Positions 63,401-64,000 of a stretch of DNA of 64,000 nucleotides are shown piece after piece. The stretch is taken from positions 374,001-438,000 of the forward strand of contig JAQFVV010006341.1 in NCBI GenBank assembly GCA_028023455.1, in the 5' to 3' direction. Every line of letters starts with the position of its first letter. Position 1 is the first letter of the stretch. A model generated the notes under the pieces. The model had not been told where the DNA came from. It was given only the letters and a program-made list of their open reading frames with translations, and did no database searches. Origin of the DNA: Epiperipatus broadwayi (taxonomy: Eukaryota > Onychophora > Udeonychophora > Euonychophora > Peripatidae). The position numbers and the translations under genes were made by a program.

Positions 63401-63778
63401 CTTTTTAAAAAACATTGTTTTCAATTTTAAACATTTCAACAATGTTCACTTCCTTTTTCCCTTGTGATAATTAATATTCTGGGTGAATATAATCCAAATC
63501 ACCTGAGGTGATTTCTTTGTTAACAAGATTCTCTTCTTCCACCAGTTGTTTATTTATACTGTTGTTTTCTTGAGTAGCATTTTCCCCTCTATTTTGCACT
63601 CGATTTAAAATGTTCTCTGCCATCTTTGTTTTCACAACGATGCCAGTAAAATCATTATTGCTGTTATAAAACTAAAAGTTTTCTTCATTTTGATAACAAC
63701 ACTTAAAAATAAAGAACTTACCCTCAGTTTGGCTTCAAAATAATACAGTGAAACCTCCTTCTCCTTATTTAAATCCAC
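9367..63778 (-). CDS. DDX51: DDX51/Dbp6-family DEAD-box RNA helicase, split gene, 3' part missing
   Basis: This is a split gene for an ATP-dependent RNA helicase. In the known family (human DDX51, yeast Dbp6) the protein acts in the nucleolus on pre-60S particles and rRNA 3'-end maturation. I joined eleven exons by eye: 63778-63722, 63671-63503, 54932-54820, 52924-52873, 47964-47852, 35747-35597, 32936-32809, 27248-27132, 24669-24608, 16497-16371 and 9479-9367. All introns are GT..AG and the phases agree throughout, giving 400 codons plus two bases. Recognised in order are a charged, poorly conserved N-terminus, the LPDWL segment, the Q-motif (SFFPVQREVIP), motif I (APTGSGKT), motif Ia (PHQNLAEQV), motif Ib (VVTPGRLVDHIL) and motif II (IDEADTLMD). 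Family members are usually about 600-670 residues. Motif III (SAT) and the second RecA domain are absent and probably lie left of base 1. The true start is unsettled: the first in-frame ATG is at 63623. Confidence 0.9.
9775..10065 (+). repeat. Possible tRNA-derived SINE
   Basis: The head reads TGGCACAGTAGTTAGTATA, like a Pol III A-box, and about 40 bases on comes GACTGGAATCTGGG, a degenerate B-box. A run of A and a non-tRNA body rich in GC relative to its flanks follow. It does not fold as a functional tRNA. Confidence 0.45.
10066..13162. other. AT-rich intron sequence
   Basis: No exon or coding remnant is supported here. At 12655-12712 a unit of about 28 bases (beginning AGAACATTTTCAATATTG) is present twice in tandem. 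A TTG run lies near 12458-12470. Confidence 0.5.
13163..13461 (-). repeat. Short interspersed repeat family A, inverted copy
   Basis: It begins TAAACATCACATGATCACC and ends in the complement of the family A head (GCACTACTGTATGGAGTTTT). It also contains inner inverted repeats: the segment starting AAACAGGCAAAACTCTCCAT at about 13211 recurs inverted at about 13415-13458. Confidence 0.75.
13462..16370. other. AT-rich intron sequence
   Basis: No exon or element is supported. The minus-strand frame at 14911-15114 is low-complexity. A short tandem of a ~22-base unit containing TATAGGCGAAAC sits near 14085-14118. Confidence 0.5.
16371..16497 (-). CDS. DDX51: DDX51 homologue, exon with motif Ib (TPGR)
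   Basis: The exon is 127 bp, entered in phase 2 and left in phase 0. It reads YYSKVDILVVTPGRLVDHI followed by a helix ending HLRFL. The TPGRLVDHI run with the following TPGF is diagnostic for DDX51 among DEAD-box helicases. It joins directly to VIDEAD in the next exon. Splice sites are TTTTAG (after a long T-rich tract) and TTTTTG/GTAATA. Confidence 0.95.
16810..17075 (+). pseudogene. LINE reverse-transcriptase remnant
   Basis: One frame reads ICFIDIKKIFDWLNEIIL, matching the conserved FIDxxKAFD(R)-type block that starts the LINE reverse-transcriptase palm. It decays into stops within about 250 bases. It lies inside a helicase intron, antisense to the gene. Confidence 0.5.
18100..21160 (+). 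pseudogene. Possible decayed LTR-retroelement gag region
   Basis: Around 18430-19230 the plus strand gives broken frames with short runs reminiscent of a gypsy-type capsid, such as MNPWKQKSFIEYLNQSN and KMHRKSRAGENISRKY, separated by many stops. Composition is more purine-rich than nearby introns. Near 21130-21170 is a slightly GC-richer block (GTGTCCGCGTTGTTATTTC). No LTR pair was found by eye, so the assignment is tentative. Confidence 0.3.
22130..23640 (+). pseudogene. LINE (RTE-like) reverse-transcriptase remnant
   Basis: Broken plus-strand frames carry, in the right order, pieces typical of RTE/BovB-like LINEs: the thumb-type KINVKKTNIIFN segment near 23050, INYQL*ISWLDF (YLG-type) near 23150, a YGPE-type segment near 23325 and AGNIARRNNNRWTVDF near 23490. 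Stops and frameshifts occur every few tens of codons, so it is long dead. It lies antisense in the helicase intron between 24608 and 16497. Confidence 0.65.
24608..24669 (-). CDS. DDX51: DDX51 homologue, exon between motifs Ia and Ib
   Basis: This 62-bp exon is entered in phase 0 and left in phase 2. It encodes VGLATAKLQFLNEQKQLIQ, corresponding to the DDX51 segment with a TG-type doublet followed by a charged helix. Here the glycine of that doublet is alanine (LATAK). Splice sites are TTTCCCAG and GGAAAG/GTTAGT. Confidence 0.88.
24900..25150. repeat. GC-richer island, probable transposable-element fragment
   Basis: This block (from TGTGACAGTCAGATAATG at 24911) is clearly richer in G and C than the flanks and contains CTCGGGGCCACTCATACGCG. 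It starts TG after an AT run, as an LTR would, but I found no matching end. A similar island lies at 25910-26170. Confidence 0.35.
25910..26170. repeat. GC-richer island, probable transposable-element fragment
   Basis: It contains TCCATCGACGGGCGTAGC and GAGGACCCCGGCGATAGGC in otherwise AT-rich DNA. No frame is open. It may belong with 24900-25150 to one degraded LTR-type element. The overlapping short frames at 25411-25732 on both strands have no recognisable domain. Confidence 0.35.
26270..26395. repeat. Tandem repeat, ~26-bp unit
   Basis: About four and a half imperfect copies of a unit close to AATCTGAATGAACCTTGCAA followed by TAGCAA. Units differ by single substitutions and indels. It adjoins a GC-richer island and may be an LTR-internal minisatellite. 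Confidence 0.8.
27132..27248 (-). CDS. DDX51: DDX51 homologue, exon with motif Ia
   Basis: This 117-bp exon is phase 0 at both ends (39 codons). It reads ALQALIVLPHQNLAEQV, the motif Ia region. The usual PTRELA (PTKELA in DDX51) is PHQNLA here, so the threonine, basic and acidic positions are all changed while the flanking VLP...A.QV frame is intact. Splice sites are TATTTAG and TTGAAG/GTAAAT. Confidence 0.92.
27480..28270 (-). pseudogene. LINE reverse-transcriptase remnant, minus strand
   Basis: Read on the minus strand, the segment begins near 28265 with a broken FIDxKKTFDKVKG-like block. It continues through pieces compatible with the fingers/palm region and an SADAVNEKELDIYK-like segment (equivalent to the catalytic FADD neighbourhood) near 27970. 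Many stops are present. Confidence 0.5.
28300..29700. repeat. Irregular repeated motif array
   Basis: A motif close to CATTTGTAACAGAATAAAAA recurs at about 28366, 28422, 28508, 28548, 28610 and 28686, with weaker copies near 29130 and 29599. Spacing is uneven (roughly 40 to 86 bases). It looks like an old minisatellite that has drifted. Confidence 0.5.
29701..30460. other. AT-rich intron sequence
   Basis: Nothing supportable beyond TA-rich simple sequence near 30192-30230. Confidence 0.5.
30466..30620 (-). repeat. tRNA-like SINE fragment
   Basis: On the minus strand, TATGTCTCAGTGGTAAAG resembles a Pol III A-box and AGTCGAATCCC, about 30 bases later, resembles a B-box. The spacing and lack of stems rule out a working tRNA. 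The flanking sequence is GC-richer than the intron. Confidence 0.45.
30780..32235. other. AT-rich intron sequence
   Basis: No exon. A family A end (ATCACATGATCACCATTTCT) sits alone near 31877-31910. Confidence 0.5.
32236..32600 (+). repeat. Short interspersed repeat family B, copy 3
   Basis: It runs from ACTAGAGCCATCTATGC through GTGCTATAAAATCCACATCT and TTCGTCAATGAAG to CCTTTGGCTAGAAAGATC in the same order as 8508-8850. It lies between two helicase exons about 200 bases from the motif I exon. Confidence 0.7.
32809..32936 (-). CDS. DDX51: DDX51 homologue, exon with motif I (Walker A)
   Basis: The exon is 128 bp, entered in phase 1 and left in phase 0. It reads QREVIPVLL, then ICVSAPTGSGKTLAFVLPIVQ split around the Walker A P-loop APTGSGKT, which binds ATP phosphates. 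The linker between the Q-motif and motif I is the extended type seen in DDX51 but shorter than in human. All P-loop residues are intact, so ATP binding is expected. Confidence 0.95.
33230..33890 (-). pseudogene. LINE 3'-region remnant (RTE/CR1-like), minus strand
   Basis: Minus-strand frames read EALEIWIRRMKVICWKNKIP, then a segment like VLKRI...KYI, then NKWIEHVI near 33400. This matches the C-terminal part of RTE-like LINE ORF2, which typically reads a basic RRM-type helix, VLxRI and a WxGHVxR block. Stops and one-base shifts break it. It is oriented with the helicase gene, unlike most LINE pieces here. Confidence 0.65.
33949..34632. mobile_element. 684-bp inverted-repeat DNA transposon (MITE) with 8-bp target duplication
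   Basis: The element starts GGTACTGGTATCTTCGCCG and ends with the near-complement CGGCGAAGATACTAGTACC; the inverted ends extend about 60 bases. It is flanked on both sides by the same 8 bases, CAATTTAT (33941-33948 and 34633-34640). The interior holds a tandem array of units containing GATTGTTAGTTTTTGTAA. There is no transposase frame. An 8-bp duplication fits hAT, P or Merlin-type transposition; the GG..CC ends do not let me choose. Confidence 0.92.
34150..34470. repeat. Tandem subrepeats inside the 684-bp element
   Basis: Units built of GATTGTTAGTTTTTGTAA, then AAAAAATGTCTTCAAATTAA, then GTGTATACTA recur about four times with indels. The array fills the centre of the inverted-repeat element. 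Confidence 0.75.
35054..35508. repeat. Palindromic (foldback) repeat, ~210-bp arms
   Basis: Bases 35054-35267 and 35297-35508 are inverted copies. Shared pieces include AATTGAATATTTGATTATAA, GACTCAAGCCCTGATTTAA and GGAGAATGC with complements. The spacer is about 29 bases. It ends about 90 bases from the helicase exon 35597-35747. Confidence 0.85.
35597..35747 (-). CDS. DDX51: DDX51 homologue, exon with LPxWL and Q-motif start
   Basis: The exon is 151 bp, entered in phase 0 and left in phase 1. It encodes VSRILPDWLTNPTIITVD, then a helix that in this family precedes the Q-motif, and ends ITSFFP, so the Q-motif (SFFPVQREVIP) spans the splice junction with 32936-32809. The Q-motif reads the adenine of ATP in DEAD-box proteins. 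Splice sites are ATTTTAG and TTCCAG/GTAGTT. Confidence 0.92.
35770..37640. other. Intron sequence with no clear element
   Basis: A short stretch near 36280-36310 (TTGATGAAGGCATAAAGATA) resembles the family A/B core in inverted orientation. No exon or coding remnant seen. Confidence 0.45.
37653..38262. repeat. Palindromic (foldback) repeat, ~295-bp arms
   Basis: Bases 37653-37949 and 37966-38262 are inverted copies with roughly ten to fifteen percent mismatches by eye. Shared blocks are ACCTTAGTACATG, GACTTAATCAGTGAAGAATT and the AAATCGAAAGATTTTACG region. The spacer is under 20 bases. The AATCAGTGAAG half is also found at 59790-60012 and 61948-62168. Frames on either strand are internal to the repeat and not genes. 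Confidence 0.88.
38584..40308 (+). repeat. 5' LTR of the gypsy element
   Basis: It starts TGCAACAGGGCAGG and ends just before the TGG of the primer-binding site. It is about 1725 bp and matches 45067-46758 over its whole length with few substitutions and some small indels (for example in poly-A runs, and a short segment near 39525 missing from the other copy). It contains a GC-richer block near 39300-39420. Frames within it (including 40130-40351) are not genes. Confidence 0.9.
40309..40326 (+). promoter_or_regulatory. Primer-binding site of the gypsy element
   Basis: TGGCGACTCAACGAAAGG begins immediately after the 5' LTR. The opening TGG complements the CCA end of a host tRNA. The tRNA identity was not established. 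Confidence 0.7.
40327..41203 (+). other. Untranslated leader of the gypsy element
   Basis: An AT-rich leader between the primer-binding site and the first gag frame. No feature seen apart from homopolymer tracts. Confidence 0.5.
41204..41935 (+). pseudogene. gypsy gag (capsid) region, interrupted
   Basis: One frame runs from 41204 to 41935 with a single internal TAG at 41414-41416. The part before it contains LRSLQRYFGCYG and the part after FQEDGPEEYVHFFRRQVATL, both typical of a retrotransposon capsid. No CCHC zinc knuckle is visible at the end. The true start could be upstream of 41204. Confidence 0.75.
41871..42326 (+). pseudogene. gypsy aspartic protease region
   Basis: This frame overlaps the end of gag and is shifted relative to it. 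It contains ALIDSGSQVSVI, the active-site region of a retropepsin with DSG in place of the commoner DTG, and later DVLLGINFLYKYKC, the family's second conserved block (usually LLGxDxL). It ends in a stop at 42324-42326, before the reverse-transcriptase frame. Confidence 0.8.
42360..43732 (+). pseudogene. gypsy reverse transcriptase and RNase H region, interrupted
   Basis: Recognisable blocks are FSTFDLTASYWQIRLHPED, FNRMPFGLINSG, MYVEDVLVAS, FLGHLIGSQGVRPHPDK, and for RNase H VVQTDSSGYGLGATVSQ and GSDNIVDDSLSR. In-frame stops lie at 42861-42863, 43149-43151 and 43502-43504, and the frame changes ahead of about 42600 and between 43151 and 43208. The catalytic tetrad normally YxDD reads YVED, losing one of the metal-binding aspartates. 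The copy is therefore doubly inactivated. Confidence 0.9.
43960..45008 (+). pseudogene. gypsy integrase region
   Basis: The zinc-binding HHCC domain is split between two frames: VYQIYGHYGIWK and FYWPGM in one (43990-44178) and CELCQK in the other (43965-45008). The long 347-residue frame then carries the full catalytic core, with D86 (AIDYYGPLP), D144 (LSDHGKPF) and E179 (NPCERVMHELG), and a C-terminal VGDLVMVKT...YEGPF region of the GPY/F type. The core is intact apart from the shift upstream. It ends at TGA, with no further frame before the 3' LTR. Confidence 0.9.
45054..45066 (+). promoter_or_regulatory. Polypurine tract of the gypsy element
   Basis: GGGAGGGGGATAT sits directly before the TGCAACAG start of the 3' LTR, as needed for plus-strand priming. 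Confidence 0.75.
45067..46758 (+). repeat. 3' LTR of the gypsy element
   Basis: A copy of 38584-40308 of about 1692 bp, starting TGCAACAGAGCAGG and ending TTATAA, followed by TATAT and then the assembly gap. Short frames such as 45303-45563 and 46124-46324 lie within it and are not genes. The frame read into the N run from 46580 is an artefact. Confidence 0.88.
46764..47263. other. Assembly gap (500 N)
   Basis: Exactly 500 N bases, probably a placeholder of unknown true size. It begins 5 bases after the 3' LTR ends, which suggests the repeat itself broke the assembly. Confidence 0.99.
47852..47964 (-). CDS. DDX51: DDX51 homologue, duplicated exon copy B
   Basis: This 113-bp exon ends FMILGEIKETKLKK and joins VSRILPDWL in the next exon. 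Together these match the conserved DDX51 segment in which a short LGxF-like motif precedes a basic stretch and LPxWL. This copy is therefore the one that corresponds to the family consensus, while copy A at 54820-54932 is the divergent partner. The acceptor is ACAATTTTAG and the donor AAAAAG/GTTAAA. The adjacent downstream intron is the largest (about 12.1 kb) and contains the gypsy retrotransposon and the assembly gap. Confidence 0.85.
48000..50390. other. Intron sequence between helicase exons
   Basis: No exon found. A stretch near 48510-48570 (CACCAGCAAAGACCAAAAGC, then GTAGTCTGG) resembles the A/B repeat core inverted. The frames at 48402-48593 and 49625-49807 have no recognisable domain. 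Confidence 0.5.
50408..50557. repeat. Short inverted repeat, ~53-bp arms
   Basis: CCATTAGAAACCATTAACAC and the following bases (50409-50462) recur inverted at 50504-50556, ending TTGGTTTCTAATGG. The loop is about 41 bases. It is a likely miniature inverted-repeat element. Confidence 0.85.
50620..52200. other. AT-rich intron sequence
   Basis: A ~60-base segment seems to recur: AAATATGTTTGATGCTGTATTC near 51080 resembles ATATATGTTTGATACTGTATT near 50764, suggesting a short local duplication about 310 bases apart. Frames at 51186-51422 and 51888-52079 are low-complexity. Confidence 0.45.
52200..52272 (-). repeat. tRNA-like fragment
   Basis: Minus strand reads TTTAGTGCAGTGGTAGAATG then GGAGTTCAAACTC, like compressed A- and B-boxes. 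Too short between boxes for a tRNA. It may be the same SINE head type as 30466-30620. Confidence 0.4.
52873..52924 (-). CDS. DDX51: DDX51 homologue, short linking exon
   Basis: This 52-bp exon (17 codons plus one base) is entered in phase 0 and left in phase 1, exactly what is needed between the two copies of the 113-bp exon. It reads MKEHKKFRQAAVCDKNE. The acceptor TTTTTAAG and donor GAAG/GTAAAT are good. It is strongly basic with a single cysteine. I recognise no domain; it probably belongs to the disordered, nucleolar-type N-terminal region. Confidence 0.7.
53277..53424. repeat. Short interspersed repeat family A, internally deleted copy
   Basis: It has both family ends, AAACATTACATGATCAC at the left and GTGATCATGTGATGTTTAG at the right, which are inverted relative to each other, and only small pieces of the middle (AAACAGGCAAAACTCTTTAT; ATCAATGGATGCCAGGAGG). 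It supports the view that family A has inverted termini. Confidence 0.75.
53690..54130 (+). pseudogene. LINE reverse-transcriptase remnant
   Basis: Around 53715-53860 are broken pieces of a LINE palm region: RFAVGEMRAINEKYRK, then a stretch equivalent to the CFIDxxKAFDR block with stops inside it. The remnant fades by about 54130. It is antisense to the helicase. Confidence 0.5.
54207..54283 (+). tRNA. tRNA-like sequence (Val-UAC-like), probable pseudogene or SINE head
   Basis: Seventy-seven bases with a 7-bp acceptor stem (GTGTTGG with CCGACGC, allowing G-U), an anticodon arm GCTGC-CTTACAA-GCAGT with UAC at 34-36, A-box TGGCCGAGTGGTTAG and B-box GGTTCGCTTCC. The D-arm region is about five bases too long and the outer two pairs of the T-stem fail. 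No intron. It is more likely a tRNA-derived SINE or dead copy than a working gene. Confidence 0.5.
54820..54932 (-). CDS. DDX51: DDX51 homologue, duplicated exon copy A
   Basis: This is a 113-bp exon entered in phase 1 and left in phase 0, with acceptor AATTTTAG and donor AAAAAG/GTGAAA. It begins ENSDAESEP and ends VYKEITKTKFKK. The exon at 47852-47964 has exactly the same length and phases, the same first and last residues (EN...; KxTKxKK) and near-identical splice sites, so the two look like products of an exon duplication. The sequence is acidic, then basic, and low in complexity, as expected for the disordered N-terminus of this family. Whether A and B are used together or alternatively cannot be decided from the DNA. 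Confidence 0.75.
55075..55257 (-). repeat. Short interspersed repeat family A, inverted copy
   Basis: It begins CATCATATGATCATCATCTC and contains TAGTGGTGGCTATGGTTG and AAAGACACCAAAATGGATGG, the complement of the 3' half of the copy at 3966-4425. The minus-strand frame at 55066-55296 is part of it. Confidence 0.7.
55256..55310 (+). repeat. Tail sequence shared with the 60-kb LINE
   Basis: TTCTTGACTTCGTTTAAGGAG followed by (C/G)AGC..., then ACATCACATCACAT also occurs at 61861-61910, just after the LINE coding remnant. Here it follows a family A copy directly, with no LINE coding sequence. Confidence 0.7.
55320..57530. other. Intron sequence with no clear element
   Basis: No exon or coding remnant supported. 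The frames at 56138-56326 and 57041-57277 show no domain. Confidence 0.45.
57531..58954. mobile_element. Probable solo LTR with inverted TGTAACG...CGTTACA ends
   Basis: The block starts TGTAACGTTTTTCG and ends AATAAACGTTACA; the first and last seven bases are exact complements. It is flanked by ATATAT on both sides, so a short AT target duplication is possible but cannot be delimited. It is 1424 bp, richer in GC in its 57560-57760 and 58260-58600 parts, and has no coding frame. These features fit an LTR left by recombination between the two ends of an element. Confidence 0.65.
59000..59789. other. AT-rich intron sequence
   Basis: Nothing supportable seen. Confidence 0.5.
59790..60012. repeat. 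Palindrome-arm repeat flanking the LINE, 5' copy
   Basis: It is a close match, in the same orientation, to 61948-62168, sharing TAACTATAAGATCTTTCCATTG, AATCAGTGAAGTATTGAATA and TATAGAAAGTAGGTTGAAG. The AATCAGTGAAG part is related to the arm of the 37653-38262 palindrome. Confidence 0.85.
60013..61803 (+). pseudogene. LINE ORF2 remnant (tick-transposon-like)
   Basis: Reverse transcriptase blocks are clear: MQGGFRLDRHIGDSVFV, SFIDIEKAYD, RQGCPMSPILFVLYL, the catalytic FADD at about 60576-60587 and YSYLGIILS. The C-terminal half contains GDMGWSS-type and VERHALDA segments and a CKLC...H....C zinc-binding cluster near 61550-61610. Frames change after about 60272 (an extra base) and in the T-run near 60565, and stops interrupt at about 60051, 61377-61379 and further on. 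The last piece ends at TAG 61801-61803. The 5' end (endonuclease) is missing. The domain layout is like LINEs annotated as tick transposons. Confidence 0.88.
61804..61947 (+). repeat. LINE 3' untranslated tail
   Basis: It contains TTCTTGACTTCGTTTAAGGAG and then repeats of ACATC (ACATCACATCACAT). This tail is repeated at 55256-55310 after a short repeat copy. Confidence 0.65.
61948..62168. repeat. Palindrome-arm repeat flanking the LINE, 3' copy
   Basis: A direct repeat of 59790-60012 with few mismatches. Together they bracket the LINE remnant. Confidence 0.85.
62305..62478. repeat. Short inverted repeat, ~56-bp arms
   Basis: The arm with TTTAAGTAGTAAATCTATTTC and TTTGTGTAAGC (62309-62362) recurs inverted at about 62419-62476 as GCTTACACAAAG through ATAGATTTTCTACTTAAA. 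It is probably a miniature inverted-repeat element. Confidence 0.75.
62500..63470. other. Intron sequence upstream of the N-terminal exon boundary
   Basis: Lies within the large intron following the exon at 63503-63671. The frame at 62643-62900 has no domain. Nothing else supported. Confidence 0.45.
63503..63671 (-). CDS. DDX51: DDX51 homologue, N-terminal exon
   Basis: The exon is 169 bp (56 codons plus one base), with acceptor CTTTTAG and donor CTCAG/GTGATT. It encodes the segment MAENILNRVQNRGENAT, which matches the conserved basic helix near the N-terminus of DDX51 proteins (consensus-like LLxRLQxRA). It also holds the first in-frame ATG of the gene, at 63623. It ends in phase 1 and fits the phase of either 113-bp exon downstream. 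If the intron is not removed, the frame meets a TAA at about 63471, so splicing is required. Confidence 0.7.
63722..63778 (-). CDS. DDX51: DDX51 homologue, candidate 5'-most exon
   Basis: This 19-codon exon ends in a perfect GTAAGT donor and joins in phase 0 across a 50-bp intron to the next exon. It contains SLYYFEAKLR, which resembles the start of DDX51 proteins (a short hydrophobic LF/Y stretch followed by a basic residue and an aromatic). No ATG is present in the frame. A TAG lies directly upstream and can also be read as the 3' splice acceptor at 63779-63780. So either an upstream exon with the ATG lies near or beyond base 64000, or this is 5' untranslated sequence and translation starts at 63623. 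Confidence 0.45.
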
Positions 63779-64000
63779 CTAATATAGGGAACCTAAAACA
63801 AACACTATACTCTAGTAAAGCCATCTAGTGGCTGTTTTTTGTCTGTGAAATCTTGTAATTCAATTTTCATTCACTTCCCAATTTCCAATCTAATTGAAAT
63901 TTTGCATACATATGTATTTCCTGTAACAATATATTTTTTTAGAGTTTGCAAATAACTTTAAAATAATAATAATAATAATAAAAATTTAAATTTTTAATTT
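63779..64000. promoter_or_regulatory. Possible 5' flank of the helicase gene
   Basis: Sequence upstream (on the minus strand) of the first recognised exon. It holds a small palindrome, GCCATCTAGTGGC near 63818, and an AAT microsatellite at about 63964-63981. No TATA or initiator could be assigned, so a promoter here is only inferred from position. Confidence 0.2.

Noticed and set aside
63611-63690. Short frame beginning MKKTFSFITAIMILLASL that looks like a signal peptide
   Set aside because: It is 18 codons long, straddles a 50-bp intron and a helicase exon in another frame, and stops at once. It is a chance reading.
1-64000. CRISPR arrays, operons or bacterial defence systems
   Set aside because: Spliced exons, LINEs and LTR elements show a eukaryotic genome; the repeats seen are transposon-derived or simple-sequence.

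Overview
The window is a strongly AT-rich piece of an invertebrate animal genome. It holds one split protein-coding gene on the minus strand, dispersed over about 54 kb, and a dense population of decayed transposable elements. There are no bacterial features (operons, ribosome-binding sites, CRISPR). All coding exons recognised here are bounded by GT..AG splice sites in consistent phase. The species cannot be named. One LINE has a C-terminal half of a type I associate with tick transposons, which weakly suggests a chelicerate or another arthropod, but such elements occur widely.

The gene is a DEAD-box RNA helicase of the DDX51/Dbp6 family, a nucleolar factor in large-subunit rRNA maturation. 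I could place eleven exons by hand, from 63778 down to 9367. They cover the N-terminal region, the Q-motif, Walker A (motif I), motif Ia, motif Ib (TPGR) and motif II (DEAD). Exon lengths and phases add up without a break to 400 codons plus two bases. The remainder (motif III SAT and the whole C-terminal RecA domain) was not found in 1-9366 and probably lies to the left of the window. Introns range from 50 bp to about 12.1 kb. A 113-bp N-terminal exon occurs twice (54820-54932 and 47852-47964) with the same length, the same phases and similar ends, so the region looks like a tandem exon duplication.

The introns carry most of the other content. 33949-34632 is a 684-bp inverted-repeat DNA transposon with an exact 8-bp target duplication. 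38584-46758 is a Ty3/gypsy LTR retrotransposon with two ~1.7-kb LTRs, inserted antisense to the helicase and broken by stops and frameshifts; a 500-N assembly gap (46764-47263) abuts its 3' LTR. 57531-58954 looks like a solo LTR with 7-bp inverted ends. LINE reverse-transcriptase remnants lie at about 16.8, 22.1-23.6, 53.7-54.1 and 60.0-61.8 kb (plus strand) and 27.5-28.3 and 33.2-33.9 kb (minus strand). Four large palindromes occur near 0.2-0.5, 5.9-6.4, 35.05-35.51 and 37.65-38.26 kb. Two related families of short non-autonomous repeats recur through the window, together with several tRNA-like (SINE-type) fragments.

I do not see a new multi-gene system. The items most worth a second look are the duplicated helicase exon, the unusual helicase motif Ia, the 684-bp element with its 8-bp duplication, the LINE flanked by direct repeats related to palindrome arms, and a tail shared between that LINE and a short repeat.
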